DNA of 64,000 nt, taken from NCBI RefSeq assembly GCF_011383005.1, contig NZ_CP049935.1, positions 1,798,001 to 1,862,000 on the forward strand. The letters run 5' to 3'. The first letter of the stretch is position 1; every line of letters starts with the position of its first letter. The stretch comes from Phycicoccus sp. HDW14 (GTDB lineage: Bacteria; Actinomycetota; Actinomycetes; Actinomycetales; Dermatophilaceae). Below are positions 9,996-19,652 of the stretch, piece after piece. The notes under the pieces were generated by a model that was not told where the DNA came from, did not search any database, and saw only the letters and a program-made list of their open reading frames with translations. Both the position numbers and the translations under genes were made by a program.

Positions 9996-10151
9996 TCAGG
10001 CCCACGCGGCACCTCCGGCCGGGCGCTCGTCGTGCTCGGGCCACGCCGGGTCGGGGGCGGCCGCCCCGAGGGGCTCCTCGTCGCCGGTCGCCGCCTCCCG
10101 GTGCTCCCCCGCCGTCGACCCGTCGCCCAGATCCTGCTCGCCCACGCCCAC
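9996..10151 (-). CDS. Possible 51-residue acidic protein
   Basis: A GTG-started frame giving VGVGEQDLGDGSTAGEHREA and ending DERPAGGAAWA. It is acidic, hydrophilic and probably unstructured. GGAGAACGGGGGG lies just upstream as a possible ribosome-binding site. It fills the otherwise empty stretch between two terminators, and apart from codon use there is no further support, so it may not be expressed. No other gene is visible in 9983-10279. Confidence 0.35.
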   Translation of the reverse strand: MGVGEQDLGDGSTAGEHREAATGDEEPLGAAAPDPAWPEHDERPAGGAAWA

Positions 10152-10279
10152 ACCCCCCGTTCTCCGTCGACCAGCCCCCCGGTCGGTCGTGGCCGCCACG
10201 CTAGTGCCCCGGACGCCGGGTCGGTGGCACGAACCGGCCAACGTCACCGACCTGTCGTCGGGCGCCCGGCAACGCCGGA

Positions 10280-10309
10280 GCCCCGGTGCACCGTGGGGTG
10301 CACCGGGGC
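10280..10309 (-). terminator. Hairpin terminator after pnp
   Basis: Perfect inverted repeat, arms GCCCCGGTGCACC and GGTGCACCGGGGC with loop GTGG, located 40 bp beyond the pnp stop. Confidence 0.78.
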
Positions 10310-10348
10310 CCCGGTGGTGGGTCGGCGCGGACGCCGGCCCGGGGTGGG

Positions 10349-12777
10349 TCAGGCCTCGCTCGGGGCGTCCTCGGTGGAGGAACCCTCGTCCGAGCGCTCG
10401 CCCCGACCACGGCCGCCACGACGGCGACGGTTGCGGCGCGGACGCTCGCCCGCCTCGTCGGAACCGGCCTCGCCGGAGCCGTCGGCCTCGACGTCGTCGG
10501 ACGCGCCGTCGGCGTCGTCGGCCTCGACCGCAGCGGCGGCCGGCGCGGCGGCAGCCGGGGCCGGGGCCTCGTCCGCAGCGTCGGAGCCACCCTCGCCCTC
10601 GGCGATGACCGCCGCGAGGCTGAGCTTGCCGCGGGGGTCGATCTCCTTGAGCTCGACCTGGATCTTCTGGCCGACCGCGAGGACGTCCTCGACCGCGTCG
10701 ATCCGCTTGCCGCCGACGAGCTTGCGCACCTCGGAGATGTGCAGCAGGCCGTCCTTGCCCGGGAGCAGGGAGACGAACGCGCCGAAGGTCGTCGTCTTGA
10801 CGACGGTGCCGAGGAAGCGCTCGCCGATCTCCGGCATCTGCGGGTTGGCGATGGCGTTGATGGCCGCGCGGGCCGCCTCCGCCGACGGGCCGTCGGTGGC
10901 ACCGATGTAGATGGTGCCGTCGTCCTCGATCGAGATCTGGGCGCCCGTGTCGTCCTGGATCTGGTTGATCATCTTGCCCTTCGGGCCGATGACCTCGCCG
11001 ATCTTGTCGACGGGGACGGTCACCGAGATGACGCGAGGAGCGTAGGGGCTCATCTCGTCGGGGGCGTCGATGGCCTCGTTCATGACGTCGAGGATGTGGA
11101 AGCGGGCGTCACGGGCCTGGGTCAGCGCGCCGGCCAGCACGTCGGCGGGGATGCCGTCGAGCTTGGTGTCGAGCTGGATGGCGGTGACGAACTCCCGCGT
11201 GCCGGCGACCTTGAAGTCCATGTCGCCGAACGCGTCCTCGGCGCCGAGGATGTCGGTGAGCGCCGCGTACTGCGTCTGCCCGTCGACCTCCGCGGAGACC
11301 AGGCCCATCGCGATGCCGGCGACCGGGGCGCGCAGCGGCACACCGGCGTTGAGCAGGGCGAGGGTGGACGCGCAGACCGAGCCCATCGAGGTCGAGCCGT
11401 TGGAGCCGAGGGCCTCGGACACCTGGCGGATCGCGTAGGGGAACTCCTCGCGGGTCGGCAGCACCGGCATGAGGGCCCGCTCGGCGAGCGCCCCGTGGCC
11501 GATCTCGCGACGCTTCGGCGACCCGACGCGGCCGGTCTCACCGGTCGAGTAGGGCGGGAAGTTGTAGTTGTGCATGTAGCGCTTGCGCGTCACCGGCGAC
11601 AGCGTGTCGAGCTGCTGCTCCATGCGGAGCATGTTGAGCGTGGTGACGCCCATGATCTGGGTCTCGCCACGCTCGAAGATCGCCGAGCCGTGCACGCGCG
11701 GCAGGACCTCGACCTCGGCGCTCAGGGCGCGGATGTCGGCGAGGCCACGGCCGTCGATGCGGACCTTGTCGCGCAGGATGCGCTCGCGGATGAGCTTCTT
11801 CTGCACCGAGCGGTACGCGGCGGACAGCTCCTTGTCGCGACCCTCGAACGAGTCGGCGAGGGAGGCCTTCATCGACTCCTTGATCTCGTCGATGCGCTCC
11901 TCGCGCTCCTGCTTGCCGGCGATCTGCAGCGCGGCGGTCAGGTCGGAGGAGGTCGCGGACTCGACCGCGGCGTAGGCGTCGTCCTCGTAGTCGAGGAAGA
12001 CCGGGAACTCCTGGACCGGCTTGGCGGCGGTGCGGGCCAGCTCGGCCTGCGCGTCGCAGAGCGTCTTGATGAACTTCTTCGACGCCTCGAGACCCTCGGC
12101 GACGACCTCCTCGGTCGGCGCCTGCTTGCCCAGGGTCTTCACGAGGTCCCAGGTGTGCTCGGTGGACTCGGCCTCGACCATCATGATCGCGACGTCGTCA
12201 CCCGCGACGCGGCCGGCGACGACCATGTCGAAGGTCGAGCGCTCGATGTCGCTGAAGTTCGGGAAGGCGACCCACTGGCCGTCGATGAGGCTGACCCGGA
12301 CGGCACCGATCGGGCCGCTGAAGGGCAGGCCGGAGATCTGCGTCGAGGCGCTCGCCGCGTTGATGGCGAGCACGTCGTACTGGTGGTCGGGGTTGAGCGA
12401 CAGCACGGTGATGACGACCTGGACCTCGTTGCGCAGGCCCTTGGTGAAGGTGGGGCGCAGCGGGCGGTCGATGAGACGGCAGGTGAGGATCGCGTCGGTG
12501 GAGGGGCGGCCCTCACGGCGGAAGAACGAGCCGGGGATCTTGCCCGCGGCGTACATCCGCTCCTCGACGTCGACGGTCAGGGGAAGAAGTCGAACCCCTC
12601 GCGCGGGTGCTTCCCGGCGGTGGTGGTGGAGAGGAGCATCGTGTCCTCGTCCAGGTAGGCGGCAACGGCGCCTCCGGCCTGCTTGGCCAGGCGTCCGGTC
12701 TCGAACCGGACGGTGCGGGTACCGAAGCTGCCGTTGTCGATGACGGCTTCGGTGGCGGTGATCTCGGGACCCTCCAT
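10349..12777 (-). CDS. pnp: Polyribonucleotide nucleotidyltransferase (PNPase), one frameshift
   Basis: 3'-5' phosphorolytic exoribonuclease and, in actinomycetes, RNA tailing enzyme. Order: RNase PH domain 1, helical domain, RNase PH domain 2 ([20 protein letters not shown], then [14 protein letters not shown]), KH domain ([18 protein letters not shown]) and S1 domain ([20 protein letters not shown]). The tail is Ala/acidic then [15 protein letters not shown], a likely RNA-binding extension. The N-terminal 65 residues ([14 protein letters not shown] to [11 protein letters not shown]) are in another frame; one more C at 12580-12583 gives [22 protein letters not shown] 12777 follows AGGAGG. 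rpsO lies upstream, the classical rpsO-pnp order. Confidence 0.95.
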
Positions 12778-12918
12778 GGGGCCTCCTTCTCTCGTGTCAT
12801 TCACGCACGCGCATCGTCGTTGTGCGCGGGTGTGTCCTTCACGGCGCCGGGTGGCGCCGGTCGTGCTCGATGTTCAGTTGTGGGTTCTTCCGAGCGGGAC
12901 GGGCCCACTCATGCGAGA

Positions 12919-12951
12919 AGGGCGGCCCCGCACGAATGCGGGGACCGCCCT
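12919..12951 (-). terminator. Terminator between rpsO and pnp
   Basis: Hairpin with arms GGGCGG-CCCCGCA and TGCGGGG-CCGCCC, a one-base bulge and loop CGAA, 11 bp after the rpsO stop. It probably makes part of pnp expression independent of rpsO; RNase processing at this hairpin is the known alternative in other bacteria. Confidence 0.75.
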
Positions 12952-12961
12952 CTCGGAAGTC

Positions 12962-13231
12962 TCAACGACGCAGGCCGAGGCGCTTGATGAGCGAGCGGTA
13001 GCGCTCGACGTCGATGCTCTCCAGGTAGCGCAGGAGCCGGCGGCGACGGCCGACGAGCAGGAGCAGGCCACGACGGGAGTGGTGGTCGTGCTTGTGCTGG
13101 CGGCTGTGCTCGGTGAGGTCCTTGATGCGCTGGGTGAGGAGCGCGACCTGGACCTCGGGGGAACCGGTGTCGCCCTCGGTCGTGGCGTACTCGGTCATGA
13201 TCTGCTTCTTGACGTCGGTGCTCAGCGGCAT
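12962..13231 (-). CDS. rpsO: 30S ribosomal protein S15
   Basis: 89 residues, the normal S15 length. Typical segments are [36 protein letters not shown] and the C-terminal [20 protein letters not shown]. Binds 16S rRNA and organises the platform of the small subunit. ATG follows AGGAG at ten bases. A TAATCT at 13329-13334 (minus strand) may be the -10 of its own promoter, leaving a leader of roughly 90 bases in which autoregulation could occur. Confidence 0.98.
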   Translation of the reverse strand: MPLSTDVKKQIMTEYATTEGDTGSPEVQVALLTQRIKDLTEHSRQHKHDHHSRRGLLLLVGRRRRLLRYLESIDVERYRSLIKRLGLRR

Positions 13232-13354
13232 GGGGCGACGACTCCTGTTCTGGTTTCTGCTGCGCGGCGCTCCCGGGCTGGTCCACCGGGGCTCTCTGGA
13301 TCCGCGGCCGATGTGACGGCAGTGACCGAGATTACCAGCGGGGGTACGGCTGCC

Positions 13355-13999
13355 CTAATCGGCGAGGAGCGTGGCCGTCCAGGACTCGAGGACCAGGGCC
13401 ACGTAGTGCTCCGGCGATCGCCCGTCGGCGGTGCACAGACGGTAGTACGCGGCGCTGTTGCCGATCCAGAGCCGGTGCGCGACCGCGGCGTCGTCCAGGT
13501 CGGGGCGCAGACCGCCGCCGGCCCGCAGGTCGCGGGTCAGGAGGAGCATGTTGTCGGCGCGGCGGCGCTCCAGCCCCTCCCACGCCTCGCGGCAGGCCGG
13601 GTCCGTGGCGGCTGCCTCGCGGAGGGACTCGACGAGCGGGACGACGTGGGGCAGCCGCTCGCCGAGGGCCGCCGCGTACACCTCGAGCTTGGCCCGGGCC
13701 GTCGGGGCCGCGCGGACGGCCGTCACGTAGTCCCGCTCGAGCGACGGAACCTCCTCGTCGCCGCCGGCGAGCGCCATGTCGTGGACCGCGAGGAGCAGCT
13801 GGGGCTTGCGGCCCACGCTCGCGTAGACCGTGTCGACGGAGACGCCGGCCCGCCGGGCGACCTCGGCGACGGCCGTCCCCGCGTACCCCTCGGCGGCGAA
13901 GAGGTCGCGGGCCGCGAGGAGCACGGAGCGTCGGGTCGCGGCGGCCTGCTCCTCCCTCAGCGGTGAGCGGTAGCGGCGGGTCTTGACGGGGTCCGGCAC
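13355..13999 (-). CDS. TetR-family regulator
   Basis: 214 residues. The HTH is AARDLFAAEGYAGTAVAEVA followed by RRAGVSVDTVYASVGRK, the usual TetR pattern. The C-terminal ligand domain (residues 70-214) is Ala/Leu-rich with no assignable ligand. GTG 13999 is chosen over far upstream starts because the sequence before it has no TetR similarity. The gene is divergent from a cupin gene with about 58 bp between the starts, and TTCG-TC-CGAA at 14019-14028 is a small palindrome that could be its operator. Confidence 0.9.
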   Translation of the reverse strand: MPDPVKTRRYRSPLREEQAAATRRSVLLAARDLFAAEGYAGTAVAEVARRAGVSVDTVYASVGRKPQLLLAVHDMALAGGDEEVPSLERDYVTAVRAAPTARAKLEVYAAALGERLPHVVPLVESLREAAATDPACREAWEGLERRRADNMLLLTRDLRAGGGLRPDLDDAAVAHRLWIGNSAAYYRLCTADGRSPEHYVALVLESWTATLLAD

Positions 14000-14057
14000 G
14001 CGGCCTACCGTACCAGTATTCGTCCGAAGCCAGTTCGGGCCAATGGAGGGAGGCGCC

Positions 14058-14549
14058 GTGGACGGCGTCGTCGTGCACCGCACCGGGGACGGCCCGGGCA
14101 CCTGGGCCATGGGCTCGCTCTTCGAGCACCTCGTCACGGCCGACCAGAGCGCCGGGGCCCTCGGGGTCTCCCTCGTCACCCAGCCACCGGGCATCGCCAC
14201 CCCGCTGCACCGGCACACCCGGGAGGCCGAGGCGCTCCTCGTCCTCGAGGGCGTCGTCGACTACGTCGCGGGCGAGCAGCGCGTGGAGCTGACGGCCGGG
14301 TCCTTCCTCTGGCTGCCGCTCGGGGTGCCCCACGCCTTCCGCATCCGTGGGGAGCGGCCGGCCCGCTTCGTGTCGATGACCACGCCGGGCGGGCTGATGG
14401 ACCTCTACGACGAGGTCGGGGTCCCGGCGGCCGGGATGCACGTCCCCGGCGACGGCGAGGGCCTGACGATGCCCGAGGAGATCGCCCGCTGGAACGAGGT
14501 CGGGCCCCGCTACGGGCTCGAGGTGCTCGGCCCGCCCATCCCGGTGTGA
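14058..14549 (+). CDS. Cupin-domain protein
   Basis: 163 residues. Cupin motif 1 is GIATPLHRHTREAEALLVLEG (two His and a Glu) and motif 2 is LPLGVPHAFRIRG (third His), a complete set of ligands for one metal, as in quercetinase-like cupins. The C-terminal 60 residues (DLYDEVGVPAAGMHVPGDGE) resemble small oxygenase-type cupins, but the reaction is unknown. GTG 14058 has GGAGGGAGG upstream; ATG 14043 is the alternative. It is likely controlled by the divergent TetR gene. Confidence 0.85.
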   Translation: MDGVVVHRTGDGPGTWAMGSLFEHLVTADQSAGALGVSLVTQPPGIATPLHRHTREAEALLVLEGVVDYVAGEQRVELTAGSFLWLPLGVPHAFRIRGERPARFVSMTTPGGLMDLYDEVGVPAAGMHVPGDGEGLTMPEEIARWNEVGPRYGLEVLGPPIPV

Positions 14550-14743
14550 CCCTCGGCCGGATCGGCGCGGATGGTCCCGTGCGCTCCCCCACCCCGGCGC
14601 CGCGATGACGCCGTCCGGGTTGCCGGGGCGGAAAGGGCGGGACGGGCTCCCGGCGCGGGACGTGTCGCGTCGCCCCTGCTGCTACCGGCGGGTCCGTCGT
14701 ACGCTGCTGGGACGTGACCGGCCCCACAGAGAGGTGGACCCCC

Positions 14744-15229
14744 GTGCGCCAGCGAGGACCCAGCCCCGCTCCCGCCCCCGCCCCGGCGGACCCCGAGCGC
14801 GCCGCGTCGGTGCGCTCGATCGCCGAGCAGCTCGCCGGAGTCCGCGGACCGCTGCTGCCGATCCTCCACGAGGTGGTCGAGACCCACGGCCACGTGCACG
14901 ACGACGACGTCCCGGTCATCGCCGAGGTCCTCAACCTCAGCCGCGCCGACGTCCTGGGGGTCGTGAGCTTCTACCACGACTTCCGCCGCACTCCCCCGGC
15001 CACGCACCGCGTCGCCCTGTGCCGCGCGGAGGCCTGCCAGGCCCGCGGCGCCGAGGCCACCTACGCCGCCGCGTCCGACCGCTGGGCGGGCTCCACCGAG
15101 GTCGAGGTCGGCGAGGTGTTCTGCCTCGGCAACTGCGCGCTCGGCCCGTCCGGCACCCTCGACGGCACCCTGCACGCCCGCCTGACCCCCGACCGCCTCG
15201 ACGCCCTCACCGAGGAGTGGGTCCGATGA
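14744..15229 (+). CDS. fdsG: NAD-dependent formate dehydrogenase, gamma subunit
   Basis: NuoE-like thioredoxin-fold subunit carrying one [2Fe-2S] cluster. Ligands are C-x4-C in LCRAEACQARGAEATY and C-x3-C in VFCLGNCALGPSG. The helical N-terminal domain (LPILHEVVETHGHVHDDDVP, then VVSFYHDFRRTPP) is standard. GTG 14744 has GAGAGGTGG seven bases upstream; GTG 14714 is an alternative, and would be leaderless if TACGCT at 14700-14705 is the -10. Overlaps fdsB (ATGA). First gene of fdsGBAD; it passes electrons from formate to NAD through FdsB. Confidence 0.93.
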   Translation: MRQRGPSPAPAPAPADPERAASVRSIAEQLAGVRGPLLPILHEVVETHGHVHDDDVPVIAEVLNLSRADVLGVVSFYHDFRRTPPATHRVALCRAEACQARGAEATYAAASDRWAGSTEVEVGEVFCLGNCALGPSGTLDGTLHARLTPDRLDALTEEWVR

Positions 15230-16806
15230 GCCCCGTCGCCTGGGTCCCCTGCGACGCCGCCGCCCTCTCCGTGGGGGCCGACGCCGTGGCCGCGGCCCTC
15301 GAGGCCGCCGGCGTCACGGTCCGGCGCAACGGCTCCCGCGGGATGCTCTGGCTGGAGCCCCTCGTCGAGCTCGAGACCGACCGCGGCCGGGTCGGCTACG
15401 CCAACGTCGAGCCCGGCGACGTCGACGCCGTGCTCTCCGGGGCCCTCGACGACGGCGACCGCTGCGTCGGGGTCGTCGACGAGCACCCGTGGCTCGCCCG
15501 CCAGCACCGCGTGTCCTTCACGCGCGTCGGCGTCACCGAGCCCACCGACCTCGCCGCCTACCGCGCGCACGGCGGCCTCGCCGGCCTGGAGCGGGCGCTG
15601 ACCCTGACCGACGAGCAGGTCGTCGCCGAGGTCACCGAGTCCGGGCTGCGCGGCCGCGGCGGTGCGGGCTTCCCCGCGGGCATCAAGTGGGACACCGTCC
15701 GCAAGGCCTCCGCCGACGTCAAGTTCGTCTGCTGCAACGCCGACGAGGGCGACTCCGGCACCTTCGCCGACCGGATGCTCATCGAGGGCGACCCGTTCAC
15801 GCTCATCGAGGGGATGACGATCGCCGCCGTCGCGGTCGGGGCCACCGAGGGCTTCGTCTACCTCCGCTCGGAGTACCCGCACGCCATCCGCACCCTGCGC
15901 CGCGCCATCGACATCGCGTACGCGCACGGTGTGCTCGGCGGGTCGGTGCTCGGCAGCGGCCACCGCTTCGACCTCGACGTGCGGGTGGGCGCCGGCGCCT
16001 ACATCTGCGGCGAGGAGACCTCGATGCTCGACTCGCTCGAGGGCAAGCGCGGCGAGGTGCGGGCCAAGCCGCCGATCCCGGCGCTCCAGGGCCTCTTCGG
16101 GCAGCCGACCGTCGTCAACAACGTGCTCACCCTGTCGGCGGTCCCGATGGTCCTGGCCGACGGGGGCGCGGCGTACGCGGCACTCGGCACGGGTCGCAGC
16201 CGGGGCACGCAGGTCTTCCAGCTGGGCGGCAACGTGGCGCACGGCGGCATCGTCGAGGCCGACTTCGGCATCAGCCTGCGCGAGCTCGTCGAGGACTTCG
16301 GCGGCGGCACCGCGTCCGGCCGGCCGGTCAAGGCGGTGCAGGTGGGCGGGCCGCTCGGGGCGTACCTCCCGCCGGCCAAGTTCGACCTCCCGATGGACTA
16401 CGAGGCCTTTGCGGCCGCCGACGCGATGGTCGGGCACGGCGGCATCGTCGTGTTCGACGACTCGATGGACGCCGGCGCGATGGCCCGCTTCGCGATGGAG
16501 TTCTGCGCCAAGGAGTCCTGCGGCAAGTGCACGCCGTGCCGGGTCGGCTCGACCCGCGGTGTCGAGGTCATCGACCGGATCCGCGCGGGCACGCAGCGCG
16601 AGGCCAACCTCGTCCTCCTCGACGACCTCTGCACGACGATGACCAAGGGCTCGCTGTGCGCGATGGGCGGCCTGACGCCGATGCCGGTGCGCAGCGCCCT
16701 CGAGCACTTCCCCGAGGACTTCGGCGTCGAGCCCGCCGCCGCAGAGGCCGTCACCGACGACATGCCCGAGTCAGCCACGAGCACCCCCGGAGGAGCCCGG
16801 CCATGA
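15226..16806 (+). CDS. fdsB: NAD-dependent formate dehydrogenase, beta (NADH/FMN) subunit
   Basis: 526 residues, NuoF-like. An N-terminal thioredoxin-fold extension of about 110 residues precedes the flavin domain: GLRGRGGAGFPAGIKWDTV (FMN), CCNADEGDSGTFADR (NADH), GAGAYICGEETSMLDSLEG. The C-terminal [4Fe-4S] ligands are ESCGKCTPCR and a later Cys near DDLCTTMTKGSLCAMGG. It takes electrons from FdsA and reduces NAD. Overlaps both neighbours by four bases, consistent with fixed stoichiometry in one complex. Confidence 0.95.
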   Translation: MSPVAWVPCDAAALSVGADAVAAALEAAGVTVRRNGSRGMLWLEPLVELETDRGRVGYANVEPGDVDAVLSGALDDGDRCVGVVDEHPWLARQHRVSFTRVGVTEPTDLAAYRAHGGLAGLERALTLTDEQVVAEVTESGLRGRGGAGFPAGIKWDTVRKASADVKFVCCNADEGDSGTFADRMLIEGDPFTLIEGMTIAAVAVGATEGFVYLRSEYPHAIRTLRRAIDIAYAHGVLGGSVLGSGHRFDLDVRVGAGAYICGEETSMLDSLEGKRGEVRAKPPIPALQGLFGQPTVVNNVLTLSAVPMVLADGGAAYAALGTGRSRGTQVFQLGGNVAHGGIVEADFGISLRELVEDFGGGTASGRPVKAVQVGGPLGAYLPPAKFDLPMDYEAFAAADAMVGHGGIVVFDDSMDAGAMARFAMEFCAKESCGKCTPCRVGSTRGVEVIDRIRAGTQREANLVLLDDLCTTMTKGSLCAMGGLTPMPVRSALEHFPEDFGVEPAAAEAVTDDMPESATSTPGGARP

Positions 16807-19652
16807 CCATCATCGACGAGACCGACTACGGCACGCCGCGCGTGGCGTCCGAGGAGCAGGCCACCGTCACCATCGACGGCCGCGAGGTCACCGTGCCGGT
16901 CGGCACCTCGGTGATGCGGGCCGCCGCCGAGGCGGGCATCGCGGTGCCGAAGCTGTGCGCCACCGACTCGCTCAAGGCGTTCGGGTCCTGCCGGCTCTGC
17001 CTCGTCGAGGTCGAGGGCGGCAAGGGCACGCCGGCGTCGTGCACCACGCCGTGCGCCGACGGGATGGTCGTCAGCACGCAGACCGAGCAGGTGAAGGACC
17101 TGCGCCGCAACGTCATGGAGCTCTACCTCTCAGACCACCCCACCGACTGCGACGGCTGCGCGCGGGGCAACTGCGAGATGCAGCGGCTCGCTCAGGAGAC
17201 CGGGGTGGCCGAGGTCCGCTACGGGCTCGACGGCGCGAACCACCTCGCCGACACCACCGACCACACGAACCCGTACTTCGACTACGACCCCGCGGCGTGC
17301 ATCGTCTGCTCGCGCTGCGTCCGGGCCTGCTCGGAGACCCAGGGCACCTTCGCCCTGACCGTCGAGGGGCGCGGCTTCGACTCGCGGATCAGCCCCGGCG
17401 GCACCGACTTCCTCTCCTCCGAGTGCGTCTCGTGCGGCGCGTGCGTGCAGGCCTGCCCCACCGACGCCCTCACCGAGCGCTCGGTCGTGCAGCTCGGTAT
17501 GCCGACCCGCTCGGTCGTCACGACGTGCGCGTACTGCGGCGTCGGCTGCTCGTTCAAGGCCGAGGTGCAGGGCACCGGCGACGACACGCGCGTCGTGCGG
17601 ATGACGCCGTGGAAGGACGGCGGCGCCAACGAGGGGCACTCCTGCGTCAAGGGCCGCTTCGCGTACGGGTACGCCAGCCACGACGACCGGCAGATGGAGC
17701 CGATGGTGCGCGACACCATCGACGACGAGTGGCGCGTCGTGTCGTGGGACGAGGCGATCGCCCGTGTCGCAGAGGGCTTCCGGGCCATCCAGGAGAAGCA
17801 CGGCGTCGGGTCGATCGGCGGCATCTCCTCCTCGCGCTGCACCAACGAGGAGGTCTACGTCGTCCAGAAGATGGTGCGGGCCGCGTTCGGCAACAACAAC
17901 GTCGACACCTGCGCGCGGGTCTGCCACTCCCCCACCGGGTACGGCCTGAACCACGCCTTCGGCACCTCGGCGGGTACCCAGGACTTCCGCTCCGTCGAGC
18001 AGTGCGACGTCATGCTGCTCATCGGCGCCAACCCCACCGACGCGCACCCGGTGTTCGCCTCGCGGATGAAGCGCCGGCTGCGCCAGGGCGCGCAGATCAT
18101 CGTCGCCGACCCCCGCCGCATCGACCTCGTGCGCTCGCCGCACGTCGAGGCCGCGTTCCACCTGCCGGTGCGGCCGGGCACGAACGTCGCCTTCGTCAAC
18201 GCCATGGCGCACGTCATCGTCACCGAGGGTCTGCACGACGAGGCGTTCCTGCGCGAGCGCTGCGAGGACGTCGAGGGCTACCTCGAGTTCATCGCCGACC
18301 CGGAGCACTCCCCCGAGGTGATGGAGTCGGAGACCGGCATCCCGGCTGCCGACCTGCGTTCTGCCGCACGGCTGTACGCCACCGCACCCAACGCGGGCAT
18401 CTACTACGGCCTGGGGGTGACCGAGCACAGCCAGGGCTCGACGATGGTCATGGGGATGGCCAACCTCGCGATGCTCACCGGCAACCTCGGGCGCGAGGGC
18501 GTCGGCGTCAACCCGCTGCGCGGCCAGAACAACGTGCAGGGCTCGTGCGACATGGGCTCCTTCCCGCACGAGCTGCCCGGGTACCGGCACGTGTCGCGCC
18601 CCGAGGTCCGCGAGATCTACGAGTCGCTGTGGGGCGTCACCATCCAGCCCGAGCCGGGGCTGCGCATCCCGAACATGTTCGACTCCGCGATCGGCGGGTC
18701 GTTCCTCGGGCTGTACGTGCAGGGCGAGGACATCGCGCAGTCCGACCCGAACACCCAGCACGTCGAGGCCGCACTGCTGGCGATGGAGCTGGTCGTCGTC
18801 CAGGACCTGTTCCTCAACGAGACGGCACGCTTCGCCCACGTGTTCCTTCCGGGCACCTCGTTCCTCGAGAAGGACGGCACCTTCACGAACGCCGAGCGGC
18901 GCATCAACCGGGTCCGCCCGGTGATGCCCACCCGCGTCGGGCGCGACGAGTGGCAGGTCGTGGCCGACATCGCGACGGCCATGGGCTACCCGATGTCGTA
19001 CGGGTCGCCGGCCGAGATCATGGACGAGATCGCCGCCACGACACCGACGTTCGCCGGGGTGTCGTTCGCCCGGCTCGACGCCGAGGGCTCGCTGCAGTGG
19101 CCGGTCACCGACGCCGCACCGCACGGCACGCCGACGATGCACGTGGGCTCGTTCGTCCGCGGGCTCGGGCAGCTGACGACCACGGTGTACGTGCCGACCA
19201 CCGAGCGGGCGAACCGCCGGTTCCCGCTCGTGCTGACGACGGGTCGCATCCTGTCGCAGTACAACGTCGGCGCGCAGACCCGTCGGACGCCGAACTCGAC
19301 GTGGCACCCCGAGGACGTCCTCGAGATCCACCCGTCCGACGCCGAGCTGCGCGGCATCAAGGACGGCGACGTCGTCGAGCTGTCCTCGCGCGTCGGGGCC
19401 ACCCGGCTGACCGCCCAGGTGTCGGAGCGGATGCCGGCCGGCGTCGTCTACACGACGTTCCACCACCCGGTCACCGGCGCCAACGTCGTGACCACCGAGA
19501 ACTCGGACTGGGCCACCAACTGCCCCGAGTACAAGGTGACGGCCGTCCAGGTGACCGTGGCCACCGAGGCCACGCGCGCCGAGGCCGGTGCGGCACCGGT
19601 CGCGGAGTCGACCCCGATGCCCGCCGGGGCGATGGCGAGGCGGCGCCGGTGA
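16803..19652 (+). CDS. fdsA: NAD-dependent formate dehydrogenase, alpha (catalytic) subunit
   Basis: 949 residues. Oxidises formate to CO2 at a bis-MGD molybdenum or tungsten centre. N-terminal iron-sulfur domains in order: [2Fe-2S] (CRLCLVEVEGG region), His/Cys cluster (DHPTDCDGCARGNC), two [4Fe-4S] ferredoxin motifs (CIVCSRCVRAC, CVSCGACVQAC) and the proximal cluster (CAYCGVGC). The metal ligand is Cys in CARVCHSPTGYGLNHA, so it is the Cys rather than the selenocysteine form; the next His is the conserved proton acceptor. ATG 16803 overlaps fdsB. Confidence 0.96.
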   Translation: MTIIDETDYGTPRVASEEQATVTIDGREVTVPVGTSVMRAAAEAGIAVPKLCATDSLKAFGSCRLCLVEVEGGKGTPASCTTPCADGMVVSTQTEQVKDLRRNVMELYLSDHPTDCDGCARGNCEMQRLAQETGVAEVRYGLDGANHLADTTDHTNPYFDYDPAACIVCSRCVRACSETQGTFALTVEGRGFDSRISPGGTDFLSSECVSCGACVQACPTDALTERSVVQLGMPTRSVVTTCAYCGVGCSFKAEVQGTGDDTRVVRMTPWKDGGANEGHSCVKGRFAYGYASHDDRQMEPMVRDTIDDEWRVVSWDEAIARVAEGFRAIQEKHGVGSIGGISSSRCTNEEVYVVQKMVRAAFGNNNVDTCARVCHSPTGYGLNHAFGTSAGTQDFRSVEQCDVMLLIGANPTDAHPVFASRMKRRLRQGAQIIVADPRRIDLVRSPHVEAAFHLPVRPGTNVAFVNAMAHVIVTEGLHDEAFLRERCEDVEGYLEFIADPEHSPEVMESETGIPAADLRSAARLYATAPNAGIYYGLGVTEHSQGSTMVMGMANLAMLTGNLGREGVGVNPLRGQNNVQGSCDMGSFPHELPGYRHVSRPEVREIYESLWGVTIQPEPGLRIPNMFDSAIGGSFLGLYVQGEDIAQSDPNTQHVEAALLAMELVVVQDLFLNETARFAHVFLPGTSFLEKDGTFTNAERRINRVRPVMPTRVGRDEWQVVADIATAMGYPMSYGSPAEIMDEIAATTPTFAGVSFARLDAEGSLQWPVTDAAPHGTPTMHVGSFVRGLGQLTTTVYVPTTERANRRFPLVLTTGRILSQYNVGAQTRRTPNSTWHPEDVLEIHPSDAELRGIKDGDVVELSSRVGATRLTAQVSERMPAGVVYTTFHHPVTGANVVTTENSDWATNCPEYKVTAVQVTVATEATRAEAGAAPVAESTPMPAGAMARRRR

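Noticed and set aside
10286-12658. A 790-residue plus-strand frame opposite pnp
   Set aside because: Composition (long runs of Arg, Gly, Val, Asp) is that of an antisense shadow, and it follows pnp codons exactly.
17881-17940. Selenocysteine in FdsA
   Set aside because: The metal ligand codon is TGC (Cys) and there is no in-frame TGA in the gene.
15489-19652. A continuous frame running from inside fdsB through fdsA
   Set aside because: The part before 16803 is an Arg-rich shadow of fdsB; fdsA has its own ATG overlapping the fdsB stop.
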